From: Thalassomonas haliotis
Lineage (GTDB): Bacteria; Pseudomonadota; Gammaproteobacteria; Enterobacterales; Alteromonadaceae
Direction of reading: 5' to 3'
NCBI RefSeq assembly: GCF_028657945.1
Contig: NZ_CP059693.1
Span: forward strand, 2,356,001 to 2,420,000
Length of the DNA: 64,000 nt
Numbering within the stretch: the first letter of the stretch is position 1; each line of letters begins with the position of its first letter. The notes beneath the pieces are model-generated. The model had not been told where the DNA came from. It ran no database searches and saw only the letters and a list, made by a program, of their open reading frames with translations. Positions 44,706-54,077 of the stretch are shown piece after piece. The translations under genes were made by a program, and so were the position numbers.

Positions 44706-45305
44706 ATGAACAAGATACCTTGCGTAGTGAATGAATACGACACCATTCATTTAAATGCGCGCCATAAAGTGTTTGATCAGGGACAGAAATGCAGCAACTA
44801 CATCGTTGTGACCTCCGGCATGGTAAAAGTCTATACCCGTTCAAACGAAGGCAAAGAATTAGTACTATACCGGATACAGCCGGGGGAAATATGCGTACTG
44901 ACCACATCATGTTTAATGGGCTATAGCCACTATCCCGCTGAAGCGGTTACCGAAACCGCAGTTACTGCCCGGGTGATCCCCCGCCGCGACTTTGAACAGC
45001 TTGTTGGTGAGTCACCAGCTTTTCGTGAATTTGTGTTTCAAAACTTCAGCCAGCGCCTGGTCGATTTAATGTCACAATTGGAATTCATTGCCCTGGAAAG
45101 TGTCGGCTACCGTCTGAATAAGTACCTGTATAAAAATGCCAACCAGGATAACCGTATTATTGCCACTCACCAGGAAATTTCTACCGAAATAGGCTCGGCT
45201 CGGGAAGTGGTCAGTCGGCATTTAAAGGCTCTGGAAAAACAGCAGGCGATCGTATTGCACCGCGGCTCTATTGAATTAATTGATCCGCAGGTGTTGTTAA
45301 ATTAA
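44706..45305 (+). CDS. Crp/Fnr-family transcriptional regulator
   Basis: 199 aa. The N-terminal cyclic-nucleotide-binding-like beta-roll (about 15–115) has a cysteine pair in EICVLTTSCLM (Cys63, Cys69) plus Cys6 and Cys29. There is no FNR-type N-terminal 4Fe-4S cluster spacing. A dimerisation helix (about 115–140) follows. The C-terminal winged helix has recognition segment EIGSAREVVSRHLKALE. This CVLTT-SC subtype is often found beside DUF2892/rhodanese or nitrogen-oxide genes; a thiol, NO or persulfide signal is inferred. Likely targets in the window are the genes carrying the FNR-type box and the TGTGAC palindromes. Confidence 0.88.
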   Translation: MNKIPCVVNEYDTIHLNARHKVFDQGQKCSNYIVVTSGMVKVYTRSNEGKELVLYRIQPGEICVLTTSCLMGYSHYPAEAVTETAVTARVIPRRDFEQLVGESPAFREFVFQNFSQRLVDLMSQLEFIALESVGYRLNKYLYKNANQDNRIIATHQEISTEIGSAREVVSRHLKALEKQQAIVLHRGSIELIDPQVLLN

Positions 45306-45424
45306 CTTCAATACAGTGGACTGTTCATCATGAAAAGCAGTGATAAACCCTTTTATTTTACCCTTATCTCCAGCCCTTAAATTATAAGGGCTGAATTTTA
45401 TCTTTAATGGGGAGGTGGACGAGA

Positions 45425-45640
45425 ATGAAATCAATAATATGGAAAGAATACTTGAAAAAGGATGGCTTAAATATTTGCAGTTGGGAAGGTCTTGAAAAAG
45501 AAGAAAACGAGATAGGTTTCACGTTATTTGAAACATTAAAGCAAATGATGATGAAGCATGGAGGGCAATCGCCAGAGAATTTGCTTCCTAAATTTCCCAG
45601 GGGTAAAAGTATGTCAATTGAATGTCTTTATCATGCTTAG
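45425..45640 (+). CDS. Small hypothetical protein
   Basis: 71 aa from the ATG at 45425, preceded by GGGGAGGTGG, an excellent ribosome-binding site. The protein is charged, soluble and without a recognised domain (WKEYLKKDGLNICSWEG, then helical FETLKQMMMKHGG). The good ribosome-binding site is the main support. Confidence 0.45.
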   Translation: MKSIIWKEYLKKDGLNICSWEGLEKEENEIGFTLFETLKQMMMKHGGQSPENLLPKFPRGKSMSIECLYHA

Positions 45641-45909
45641 CAAGTGTTGACTATGCTTTTGTAACAGGTTCTTTGATTTAAATCCCCCAGGCCCCCTTTT
45701 TACTATGTCACAATATAGCCGTACAGAGCGTATAGTGCGTTACACAGTGCTTTCCTAGTCTGATCAAAGAGTCTGAACAAACCTATAATCACAGAAAACT
45801 AACGATATAAATATAGCGGAAATTAATCACTGGTGTATAATTTTTAATCATGTATGTTGTTTAGAATCAATAATTTAGAGGGCGAAAAATCCCGAAGTCA
45901 CTTTAGGAA
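45641..45909. other. Intergenic region before the BspA-like lipoprotein
   Basis: About 270 bp, AT-rich, probably the lipoprotein promoter. Nothing else recognised. Confidence 0.3.
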
Positions 45910-47373
45910 ATGGATATAGTTATGTGGATACTACAAAAACCAATCAGGGTATTATTTGGCAGTACGTTATTGCTTCTAACCGCCTGCGGAGGAGGGAGAA
46001 ATTCCGAGAATATAGAATTAGATACAACTCCCCCGGTTATTACCCTTCATGGTGACAGCACCATGACCTTGGCTCTCGGAAGAAGTTATAGTGAGCCAGG
46101 GGCAAATGCTAACGATGATGAAGATGGCGTTGTTGAGGTTGTCATTTCAGGCGCTATTGATACCAGTACTTTAGGTCATTACACCCTTACTTATACCGCA
46201 ACTGACACTGCGGGCAATAGCGCAAGTATAACCCGTGATATTATTATTGCGGCCCCCAGACCTTTTATCACCACGTGGGAAACCAATGTCAACGGTAAAG
46301 CCTTTTCAGACGATAATCAAATTATGATAGATACTGATGGCACGGGATATGACTATCAGGTCGACTGGGGTGACGGCACCGTTGATGAACATGTTACCGG
46401 TGATATCGTACATACTTACGCTACAGAAGGTACCTATACCGTCACAATAAACGGCAGTTTCCCTCAACTTTATTTTGAAGCACCTATTGACGAATACTAT
46501 AACCTTTATAGCAGTGACCACAACAAACTACGTTCAATAGAGCAATGGGGCGATATTCAGTGGCGTTCAATGCATCGCGCTTTTGCAGGCTGTAAATCCC
46601 TGATAAGTAATGCAACGGATAAACCTGATTTGTCAAATGTGAGTGACATGAGGTCCATGTTTGAAGGGGCTGAAGTACTTAATCAGGACCTAAGCAGCTG
46701 GGATGTTTCGAATGTTACGGATATGAGCAACATGTTCTATCTTGCCAAGGCCTTCAATCAAGACCTGGGCAGCTGGGATGTATCAAATGTTACGGATATG
46801 AGCGACATGTTCTTTCTTGCCCAGGCCTTCAATCAAAACCTGGGCAGCTGGAATGTATCGAATGTCACAAATATGAGCGGCATGTTCCATCATGCCAGAG
46901 CCTACAATCAAGATCTGAACAGCTGGGATGTTTCAAATGTCACGGATATGGGCGCTATGTTCTCTATGGCCGAGGTCTTTAATCAGGATCTAAGCAGCTG
47001 GGATGTATCGAAAGTCACGGATATGGGCGCTATGTTCTTTGAGGCCAAGGTCTTTAATCAGGATCTAAGCAACTGGGATGTATCGAATGTCCTGTCTATG
47101 CACACCATGTTCTCGGGTACCACGAATTTCAATCAGGACCTGAGCAGTTGGGATGTATCAAATGCCACGAATATGTTCTGGATGTTTAAGGGAGTAACGC
47201 TTTCAACAGAGAACTATGACGCATTACTGATAGGTTGGCTTAACCTTCCTTTGCAGCACGATGTTGCTTTTCACGGTGGCGACAGTCAATATTCAAATTC
47301 AGCGCAAAGCGCCAGAGATGTTCTCACGTATAGCTATGGGTGGGAGATAACCGATGGCGGTGTTGCCAATTAA
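45910..47373 (+). CDS. Surface lipoprotein with Ig-like domain and BspA/DUF285 repeats
   Basis: 487 aa, with a good AGGAA site before the ATG. A lipoprotein signal ends LLTACGGG (Cys26). Residues about 36–115 form a DUF5011/HYR-like Ig domain (TPPVITLHGDS, then DTSTLGHYTLTYTATDTAGN). Residues about 120–190 are a PKD-like domain (VDWGDGTVDEHV). From about 210 to 430 there are eight or so 25-residue DUF285/BspA repeats of the pattern FNQDL-SWDVSNVTDM-MF. DUF285 repeats are known from Mycoplasma and gut bacteria surface proteins and bind host or matrix proteins. An adhesin role is inferred. Confidence 0.88.
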   Translation: MDIVMWILQKPIRVLFGSTLLLLTACGGGRNSENIELDTTPPVITLHGDSTMTLALGRSYSEPGANANDDEDGVVEVVISGAIDTSTLGHYTLTYTATDTAGNSASITRDIIIAAPRPFITTWETNVNGKAFSDDNQIMIDTDGTGYDYQVDWGDGTVDEHVTGDIVHTYATEGTYTVTINGSFPQLYFEAPIDEYYNLYSSDHNKLRSIEQWGDIQWRSMHRAFAGCKSLISNATDKPDLSNVSDMRSMFEGAEVLNQDLSSWDVSNVTDMSNMFYLAKAFNQDLGSWDVSNVTDMSDMFFLAQAFNQNLGSWNVSNVTNMSGMFHHARAYNQDLNSWDVSNVTDMGAMFSMAEVFNQDLSSWDVSKVTDMGAMFFEAKVFNQDLSNWDVSNVLSMHTMFSGTTNFNQDLSSWDVSNATNMFWMFKGVTLSTENYDALLIGWLNLPLQHDVAFHGGDSQYSNSAQSARDVLTYSYGWEITDGGVAN

Positions 47374-47431
47374 GTTGACCATGCAAAATGTGAATGTTCA
47401 GGCACCGTTTCTTAATCGTACCGACTGAGGA

Positions 47432-47465
47432 GGCAGATATTGGGGGGCAATCCCCAATATCTGCC
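47432..47465. repeat. Perfect 14-bp inverted repeat
   Basis: GGCAGATATTGGGG (47432–47445) and CCCCAATATCTGCC (47452–47465) around a 6-nt loop, about 60 bases past the lipoprotein stop. No T-run follows, so it is a terminator without tail, a REP-like element or a protein site. Confidence 0.55.
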
Positions 47466-47619
47466 CTGCATTATTTGCTGTCCGCTGTTGGACCCTTAAA
47501 TAAGCGAAGTGCGTATTCCAAATTGAGTGCAGATAATGTCTGGAAAATGGCTGTCTGATTGCCTTAACCCCCGTATAGTCTCTGCCTGCAGGGCTTTTTT
47601 TATTCACTGTTCTGGCAGC

Positions 47620-47853
47620 TTATTGCTTCATAATGTTAGCCGGGTCACTTATGAGAGTTGGGAAAAGGGCAAAAGTGAGCCTAAAATGAACCAGTCTTAT
47701 GCTCTGCAAGCTTATTGCCAGATCAATCTCTCACCTATATTTAACCGCTTTGATGAGCTCAAAAAAGAATTCGACCGGTATAAAACGCTTGTCGATGACA
47801 ACCAAATCAGCTTAGAGCATCAGCAAGGAAAAACCACCTTAACGGGGAGCTAG
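47620..47853 (+). pseudogene. Remnant of an HTH-type regulator
   Basis: An open frame with no credible start. It contains an XRE-like helix-turn-helix segment (NVSRVTYESWEKGKSEPKMN) followed by a helical tail (FNRFDELKKEFDRYKTLV). The 5' half runs into unrelated sequence, so this is probably a truncated gene rather than an active one. A start at 47527 would give 108 aa, but its first 30 residues look non-native. Confidence 0.45.
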
Positions 47854-47897
47854 AAATTCCTTGCCTGACAAAAGTCGATAAATTATTTGAATATTAT

Positions 47898-47912
47898 GTG
47901 ACGATGTCACTG
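47898..47912. promoter_or_regulatory. TGTGAC-N3-GTCACT palindrome (second copy)
   Basis: Same architecture and flank as the copy at 42765–42779, here 62 bases before the DUF2892 ATG. Supports a shared regulator for the two loci. Confidence 0.55.
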
Positions 47913-47973
47913 AGATTCATTTTTTACCGGCATAAAATCGCTTTGAGTTAAACAAAACAACAGGTTGATTATT

Positions 47974-48165
47974 ATGAACAAAAATGAAGGCTTTATTGAC
48001 CGTACACTGCGCATTATTCTAGGACTGCTTTTATTGGCGATGGTTTTTATCGGGCCGCAGACATTTTGGGGTTATGTTGGTTTGATCCCGCTCGTTACCG
48101 GTTTAGTGGGTTTTTGCCCGCTTTATAAAATTTTCGGTTTTAGTAGCTGCCCGCTTAAAAGTTAA
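47974..48165 (+). CDS. DUF2892 small membrane protein
   Basis: 66 aa if started at 47965, or a 3-residue shorter form from a later codon; the listed start marks MNKNEG-region uncertainty. It has two hydrophobic helices (LRIILGLLLLAMVFI and WGYVGLIPLVTGLVGF) and a CPLYKIFGFSSCPL tail. This matches the DUF2892 family, the membrane part of YgaP-type rhodaneses. The tail cysteines recall sulfur-handling proteins. A regulatory palindrome lies just upstream. Confidence 0.82.
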   Translation: MNKNEGFIDRTLRIILGLLLLAMVFIGPQTFWGYVGLIPLVTGLVGFCPLYKIFGFSSCPLKS

Positions 48166-48192
48166 CCTTTCCTAGCAATCATCTTTCAGGTG

Positions 48193-48218
48193 AAAGCCGG
48201 GGGCAATGTTCCGGCTTT
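48193..48218 (+). terminator. Hairpin terminator of the DUF2892 gene
   Basis: Perfect 8-bp stem AAAGCCGG / CCGGCTTT followed by weakly T-rich sequence. Confidence 0.55.
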
Positions 48219-48334
48219 GGCCGTTTGTTTTTATCTTCTTTGTTGGTGTTTTTAACGCTTTAATCAAAACTATACTTAGCTTTTAGCATATGGCCAATTG
48301 TCGGTCTTGATACCCGTTTAAGTGAGAGCTGGTT

Positions 48335-49129
48335 ATGGCAAAGGTGAATGAAAACTCCTCTACCGGCGGGAAAGCCGGGCTGAGGGATAAAACCTTATGG
48401 GACTGGCTGGATCTCCTGGTTATTCCCGCCGTGCTTACCTTTGGTTTGCTCTGGTTTGATTTAGCCGAAAGCGAGCGCACCCGCAATGCCGTGGCCAAAC
48501 GGGCGGAAATTGAGTTGGATGTTGCCAGGGGGCAGGCCCGGGAAAGGGCACTGCAAATGTACCTGGATAAAATGTCGACCCTGTTGCTGGAGCACGGCTT
48601 AAAAACTTCTGCCCGGCGGGATGAAGTACGCAGCCTGGCCCGCGCCCGCACCTTAACCGTACTCAGTCAGCTTGACGGCAGGCGCAAGGGCTATTTGCTG
48701 CGTTTTTTGTATGAGGCCGGGCTGATCTCTGCTGCCGATCCTGTGCTTACTTTGGGCGGTGGTATTCTCGGGGAAAGCTCGGTTGATGAAACCGTACTTA
48801 GCCGGGCCGATCTCACCGGTGCGGTGCTTAGCCGGTTATTTTTATCCGGCGGCTATTTGACCCGGGTGCATTTGATTGCTGCGGATTTGCATGGCTCAAA
48901 CCTGAATAAGGCCAATCTTGTTGGCACGGACTTGCGTGATGCTGATATCAGCAATGCCAGCCTAAAAGGGGCTAAACTGGCCAATGCCGATTTGCGCGGA
49001 GCCAATCTTAAAGGCGCTGATTTTAGCAGGGCCAACCTGCGTGGTGCTAAGGTGACTGCCGGGCAATTGTCGCAGGTAAAATCCCTGGCCGGTGCCACCT
49101 TACCCGACGGCAGCCAAGCCGATGAGTAG
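48335..49129 (+). CDS. Membrane-anchored pentapeptide-repeat protein
   Basis: 264 aa. An N-terminal hydrophobic helix (about 26–47, WLDLLVIPAVLTFGLLWFDL) is followed by a charged helical segment (about 48–130). About 20 pentapeptide repeats of the A(D/N)LxG type then span about 155–245 (ADLHGSNLNKANLVGTDLRD and continuation), forming a right-handed quadrilateral beta-helix. Function unknown. Some family members mimic DNA, others are scaffolds, and the membrane anchor favours a scaffold. Monocistronic. Confidence 0.88.
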   Translation: MAKVNENSSTGGKAGLRDKTLWDWLDLLVIPAVLTFGLLWFDLAESERTRNAVAKRAEIELDVARGQARERALQMYLDKMSTLLLEHGLKTSARRDEVRSLARARTLTVLSQLDGRRKGYLLRFLYEAGLISAADPVLTLGGGILGESSVDETVLSRADLTGAVLSRLFLSGGYLTRVHLIAADLHGSNLNKANLVGTDLRDADISNASLKGAKLANADLRGANLKGADFSRANLRGAKVTAGQLSQVKSLAGATLPDGSQADE

Positions 49130-49373
49130 TGCTTTTAATCTGCTGTTTGTTGCCGCACTGCTTAAGTAATGCTTTGTTGTTACTGACTTTATATGGCGAA
49201 CCTACCCCAGGTCAATTTCCTTTTTGTTGAATAAAAAAACAATTTAACTGAATACGTATGCAGTGTGTGTTCATCCTTTTCTGCTGTCTCTATATTAGAT
49301 TAAGCCGCACTCTGGCGGCAAAAATAAATATAAAAATCATATACATTTAATGACAACGGACGGTGATAAAACA

Positions 49374-51194
49374 ATGATAAGAAAAATGATCTTAGCCATA
49401 GCGGTAGGGGCTGCCGCCAGCAGTGCTGCGACACAGGCGGCGACCGAGCAGGACAAGGCAAGCAGCGCCATTCTATTACAGGGCTTTCACTGGCATTCCC
49501 ATAAAACTAACTGGTATGACACCATTAAAAACCAGGCAGACAACGTTGCCGGTTTGGGGGTTAGCCATGTCTGGTTTCCGCCCGCGTCCGATGCGGCATC
49601 GGATGAAGGCTACCTGCCGCGTCAGCTGAATGTGCTGGACTCTAACTATGGCAGCGAGCAGGCTTTAACCGCGGCAATTTCTGCCTTAAAGGGTAAAGGC
49701 ATCAGTGCGGTGGCCGATGTGGTGGTTAATCACAGGGTTGGCACATTAGACTGGGCGGACTTTACCAATCCTACCTGGGGTAGCTGGGCGGTGACCTGTG
49801 ATGATGAATGGGTCGGTGCCACCGGAGATTGCGATACCGGCGGCGGTTATGCCGCTGCCAGGGATCTTAACCATGTTAATGGTACGGTGCAGGCAGATAT
49901 AGTTACCTGGATCAACACCCGCTTAAAAGGCGTGGGGTTTGAAGGCATACGTTACGATTATTCCAAAGGTTACGATCCCTATTATGCCGGTATGTATTCC
50001 CGCGAGGTTGGCTCGAATTTTTGTGTCGGGGAAGTGTGGACAGATTTAAATTATGACAATGTTGATGCCCACCGTCAGTTGCTGATGAATTATATTAACG
50101 GCACCAGCGGCGAATGCGGTGTGTTTGACTTTACCACCAAGGGCCTGCTCAACAAGGCCCTGGAAAGCAATGAATACTGGCGTTTGGCCAACAACGGCAG
50201 TCCGGCCGGCGGCATCGGCTGGTGGGGGCAGAAAATGGTGACCTTTGTCGATAACCATGATACCGGGCCGAGTGAAAGTTGCGGCAGCGGCCAGCAACAC
50301 TGGTCGGTTCCCTGCGACAAGGTGATGCAGGGGTATGCCTATATCCTGACCCATCCGGGTATCCCGACGATTTACTGGGCCCATGCTTTTGACTGGAACC
50401 TGTATGACGACATTAAAGTGCTGGCGGATATCCGCAAGCAGCAGGGGCTGACTTCCACTTCGGCTGTGTCAGTCCAGGCGGCGGAAACGGGTTTATATGC
50501 TGCGATCATCGACAATAAGGTGGCGGTTAAAATTGGCGGAAACAACTGGAGTCCCAGTGGCTCAGGCTGGCAACTGGCTGCCAGTGGTTCGGATTACGCG
50601 GTGTGGACCTTAGGCGGGGACAACAGTGAAAAAGAGCGTACCGTGGTGTTTATATACGGAGAAACGGCATCGGGGCAGGATATGTTTATTCGCGGCGGTA
50701 TCGACCATGATTATGCCGCGGCGAACCTGGGGTTAAGCTGCACCGAAGCCAACAAGTTATGTGCGCTGCCGATCAGTCATAATAACTTACTTAATGCCAC
50801 CACGGCGCCCTGGAAAAACAACGACAACTACCTTGACTGGTATGGCATTGAAAACGGCCAGGGAGCAGGCGCCGAGGGCACGGCGGCCGACTGGACCACG
50901 AATGTCTGGTCAAGCAGCTGGGGTACGAAAATGACGGTTGCGGTCAATGGTTTCGGTGAAGAGCCGTTAAATAACTATGGCGATCATTACTGGATGCTGG
51001 ACGTGCAAATGGATTGCAGTAAAACCGTTAACGGCTGGTTTGAACTGAAAACCTATATCAGCAACGGCCCCGGTTGGGAAGCGGATGTCAGCCAGGCCGG
51101 CACCCCTTATGCCAGCGGCAATCATTTTGCCCAGTGCGGTAAAATCAATGTGTTTCGCCGCGGTGAAGCCGGTGCCGAGTTTGATAACTTTTAG
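49374..51194 (+). CDS. Secreted alpha-amylase (GH13)
   Basis: Hydrolyses starch and related alpha-1,4-glucans outside the cell. The ATG at 49374 is preferred because [15 protein letters not shown] starts a clean signal peptide (about 1–22). An ATG at 49350 would prepend 8 polar residues. It has 606 aa. GH13 regions: ADVVVNH (about 114–120), [10 protein letters not shown] (nucleophile Asp195), VGEVWTD (acid/base Glu220), FVDNHDT (stabiliser Asp296). The catalytic barrel resembles maltotetraose-forming and plant-type amylases. A C-terminal beta-rich module of about 190 residues (from about 415) may bind starch or assist secretion. A terminator follows. Confidence 0.94.
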   Translation: MIRKMILAIAVGAAASSAATQAATEQDKASSAILLQGFHWHSHKTNWYDTIKNQADNVAGLGVSHVWFPPASDAASDEGYLPRQLNVLDSNYGSEQALTAAISALKGKGISAVADVVVNHRVGTLDWADFTNPTWGSWAVTCDDEWVGATGDCDTGGGYAAARDLNHVNGTVQADIVTWINTRLKGVGFEGIRYDYSKGYDPYYAGMYSREVGSNFCVGEVWTDLNYDNVDAHRQLLMNYINGTSGECGVFDFTTKGLLNKALESNEYWRLANNGSPAGGIGWWGQKMVTFVDNHDTGPSESCGSGQQHWSVPCDKVMQGYAYILTHPGIPTIYWAHAFDWNLYDDIKVLADIRKQQGLTSTSAVSVQAAETGLYAAIIDNKVAVKIGGNNWSPSGSGWQLAASGSDYAVWTLGGDNSEKERTVVFIYGETASGQDMFIRGGIDHDYAAANLGLSCTEANKLCALPISHNNLLNATTAPWKNNDNYLDWYGIENGQGAGAEGTAADWTTNVWSSSWGTKMTVAVNGFGEEPLNNYGDHYWMLDVQMDCSKTVNGWFELKTYISNGPGWEADVSQAGTPYASGNHFAQCGKINVFRRGEAGAEFDNF

Positions 51195-51259
51195 CATTGC
51201 GGGTGATCGGACAGGGTAATTCTCCCATTATTTTGCCGGGCAAGCTGTAAGGCCTAAGC

Positions 51260-51287
51260 AAAGGGCTGAGTACATCAGCCCTTTTTT
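51260..51287 (+). terminator. Rho-independent terminator of the amylase gene
   Basis: Perfect 9-bp stem AAGGGCTGA / TCAGCCCTT with a 5-nt loop and T-run. Confidence 0.9.
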
Positions 51288-51374
51288 ATACAGGATGTAT
51301 TTATCCTGCGATGGCAGGAAGCCAGGGAGTAGGGTTTATACAGGATGTATTTATCCTGCGATGGCAGGAAGCCA
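51285..51374. repeat. Two direct copies of a 40-bp intergenic repeat
   Basis: Identical 40-bp units at 51285–51324 and 51335–51374 separated by 10 bp. Each contains small inverted repeats (CAGGAT…ATCCTG and CCTG…CAGG). The TACAGGATGTAT core resembles the start of the 51-bp repeat at 63.7 kb, suggesting one repeat family. Confidence 0.85.
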
Positions 51375-51405
51375 AGATCTTAAACGGTGTCGTCAACAAA
51401 GCCGG

Positions 51406-52419
51406 TTATGGCGATATAGACCAGCGTCTGTAAGCCTTATAAAGGCTGCTGCTATCATGAAAACATAATTGCTGACATTGCTGTTCAACGGTTAAATTAT
51501 TTTCGATCCCCCATTGCGCTTTGCGCTTTCTGATCTTATCCAGTAATTCGCTAAAACTTGTCTGCTCAGCTTTGAGTTTACGGTATAGGGTAGAGCGGCT
51601 CATATGCAGCTGCTCACAAACATTTTGCTGTTGACAATAACGGAGCAAGTCAGAAGCTAATAAAGCGTTTATTTGTTCCGACAGGCTTTTTTTAGCCGAC
51701 AGGCGGTGCAAGAGAGTTTTTGCCCGCTCACCAATCACTTGCTTTAGGTATGGGTTGGCATGGGCGAGCGGTAATCTCATGGCTTCACTGGAAAATACAA
51801 GACAATTCGACTCGGCATTAAATATTATTTTTTTACCAAAAACCTTATGGTAACTATCGCAGTGCTCAGGGCATGCATAAGCAAATTCGGCGCGGATCAC
51901 TGTGACAGGAGAACCACAAAAATAACCTGCCCAGGCCAGTAAGGCCGACATACTCCGCTCTATTGCTGCCACGGGATAGTCGTTATCGAGAAATTTAAAG
52001 CTCAGTACGTGGTTGTTTTTTTGTCTCGATAAACTCCAACTTTCTGAAGGGTTTAATAACATGATATGACGATTAAAAATGTCGAATGCTTCTGCAAGGG
52101 TACCCGCCTGAGAAATCCAGTTAGCCAGGATACCTTTGGCTTTATGATTAACCGTGCCGCCTATTTTTAAACCAAAACCTGCTTGGCCTGTTTGTAAAGC
52201 TTTATGCTCTGCCAGCAACCATAAGCTAAGCAAATATGTCTCAGGTAATCGCTGCTCTTGCAGCAGTTCAGCGGCCGGCTCTAACAGGAGATTGTCGGTG
52301 AAATACTGGCGCAGTTGGGGAGCAATTAACTGAATATCTTGCAGCACTATGATTTTTAACGCCAATAACTGATGTGCCAGGTCAAGCACGGCAATGGCTG
52401 ATACAGACTTTTTTGACAT
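51406..52419 (-). CDS. AraC-family transcriptional regulator
   Basis: 337 aa. The N-terminal domain (about 20–200) is of the OruR/arabinose-binding-like type. The C-terminal double HTH (about 235–337) has CEQLHMSRSTLYRKLKAE and a divergent second HTH (LCFHDSSSLYKAYRRW). It diverges from the PPOX-type gene, so that gene is its likely target. Inducer unknown. Confidence 0.9.
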   Translation of the reverse strand: MSKKSVSAIAVLDLAHQLLALKIIVLQDIQLIAPQLRQYFTDNLLLEPAAELLQEQRLPETYLLSLWLLAEHKALQTGQAGFGLKIGGTVNHKAKGILANWISQAGTLAEAFDIFNRHIMLLNPSESWSLSRQKNNHVLSFKFLDNDYPVAAIERSMSALLAWAGYFCGSPVTVIRAEFAYACPEHCDSYHKVFGKKIIFNAESNCLVFSSEAMRLPLAHANPYLKQVIGERAKTLLHRLSAKKSLSEQINALLASDLLRYCQQQNVCEQLHMSRSTLYRKLKAEQTSFSELLDKIRKRKAQWGIENNLTVEQQCQQLCFHDSSSLYKAYRRWSISP

Positions 52420-52581
52420 GTTTTTACTGTTTTTGTTGATAACGAGCCAACTTTATTTGCAGATACTGGCAAGGTTTTTATTAAATTGACACAAAAAGCC
52501 GAAAAGTTGAAGCCCCGGGACATAACTTAAGTAAAACAATGCCTTTAAGATAAACAGACATCAATTAACCGGAAGCTTCTC

Positions 52582-53658
52582 ATGTCATTTACCCTGGATA
52601 TTTGCAATGAACAAGATTTAAGAAAAATTATCCCGGCTTATCATCAACGCATGGACAGGCGCATTCAGAGCAGGTTAGAGCGCTATTGTCTGGAATATAT
52701 AGGCCATGCGGCACTCGTTTGCATTGCTTTTGCTCATCCGTCTTTGGGTTATTATTATGTCGCGTTAAACGATAAGACTTTGTTATCTGTTACCCCCGAA
52801 GCCCTGAATATTTCCGTGCCGGTAAAGCCCTGCCAGCCAACATTTAGTGATGGGCAGCTCATCAGGCTGTTGGCTGAGTGCAATGCCTGCAGCCTCTACT
52901 TTTTTATTCCCGGTATTGGTCATGGCTTGCGCATAAATGCGTTTGCCGAGCAAAATGAGCAAATAAACTCAGATGAAAGCAAGCATATAATAAAATTCAA
53001 TGTGCTCAGCGCTTATTTTCAATGCTCGCGGGCCGCTGTCAGAGCGGGTTTGTGGGAGACAGTGCAAATAGCGGATATTCAAAAAAAATCTTTCGCCGCC
53101 ACTGACACTGTTACACTCACTGATGATGCTATAGAGATGATCGCTTTAGCGCCTTATTTATTACTGCTGAGCCGAAATGAACAGCAAACCACCGAACTTT
53201 CTCCCCGTGGCGGTCAAGCTGGCTTTGTAAAAGTATATGATAACCACACTTTGCTGATGCCTGAGTGGCCGGGGAATAAGGTTGCCATTAGCTTACGTAA
53301 TATTCTTAAGCAAAAATCAGTGTCGCTGTCTTTTATTATCCCGGGTTGTGAGTTCACTTTAACCGTGCAGGGAGAGGCGAGCTTAACATCTGATAGCCGG
53401 GTATTGTCTGGCATGGCAATAAAAAACAAAGCGCCTTTGCTGGCCATTGCCGTTTTGATTAAGCAAGTAACGATTCAGCAAGAGGCAAGCTTAAGCAGTG
53501 CCTTGTTATGGCAAGCGGCTAACCATAAAGATGCCAGGCAGCTGAGTGCGTTTTCCAAGGTCATGGCTGAGCATATTAATGGCAAAGGATTGTTGGGTAA
53601 AGCATCACGTCCTTTGGTTGATTCAGTGATTCGTCATGATTTAAAAAACTTATATTAG
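52582..53658 (+). CDS. Tandem-barrel PPOX-type (pyridoxamine-phosphate-oxidase-like) protein
   Basis: 358 aa, cytosolic. The C-terminal barrel (about 190–300) has family-typical segments: TTELSPRGGQAGFVKV, LLMPEWPGNK, LRNILKQKSVSLSFIIPG. The N-terminal half (about 35–125) looks like a degenerate copy of the same fold (ALVCIAFAHPSLGYYYV, SLYFFIPGIGHGLRINAFAE), so the protein is a tandem split barrel. FMN or another flavin/heme cofactor is usual; whether the first copy binds is doubtful. A C-terminal helical tail follows. Divergent AraC regulator upstream. Confidence 0.72.
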   Translation: MSFTLDICNEQDLRKIIPAYHQRMDRRIQSRLERYCLEYIGHAALVCIAFAHPSLGYYYVALNDKTLLSVTPEALNISVPVKPCQPTFSDGQLIRLLAECNACSLYFFIPGIGHGLRINAFAEQNEQINSDESKHIIKFNVLSAYFQCSRAAVRAGLWETVQIADIQKKSFAATDTVTLTDDAIEMIALAPYLLLLSRNEQQTTELSPRGGQAGFVKVYDNHTLLMPEWPGNKVAISLRNILKQKSVSLSFIIPGCEFTLTVQGEASLTSDSRVLSGMAIKNKAPLLAIAVLIKQVTIQQEASLSSALLWQAANHKDARQLSAFSKVMAEHINGKGLLGKASRPLVDSVIRHDLKNLY

Positions 53659-54077
53659 GCCCCGTTTACCTTTGGCCGCGGCTGATTTTTTGGGCTGTGT
53701 TTCCATTTTTCTGCCAGGAGACATGAAAAAAACGCTCAAAAATCTTAATTCCCTGTAAAGATAAACAGGCCCCAGGGGGTAATGTCAGTATTAAATTTTG
53801 GCTAGCCAATGCTGTTATGTGTGTAGGCGTGAAAGTGATCGGGTGAATGCCGTGGTGAGATTCTTTGCGTTAATTAAAAATTGGCTTTATTTCCGTCGCT
53901 CAATAGCTCTCGATTGAGGAAGTGAAATCAGCTATATTCGGATACATTAAAGTTTTTTATAACCGCGGATACAGGCATTCGGCAGTGGGCTATGTAAAAC
54001 CGGACTAAGCCCGGAAGAATTTTAGCGTATAAATAACGTTTGTTTTTGTCGGTTACAGCAATGCCATAGGATAATTT
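53659..54077. other. Intergenic region of about 420 bp
   Basis: No gene, repeat or terminator recognised with confidence. Confidence 0.4.
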
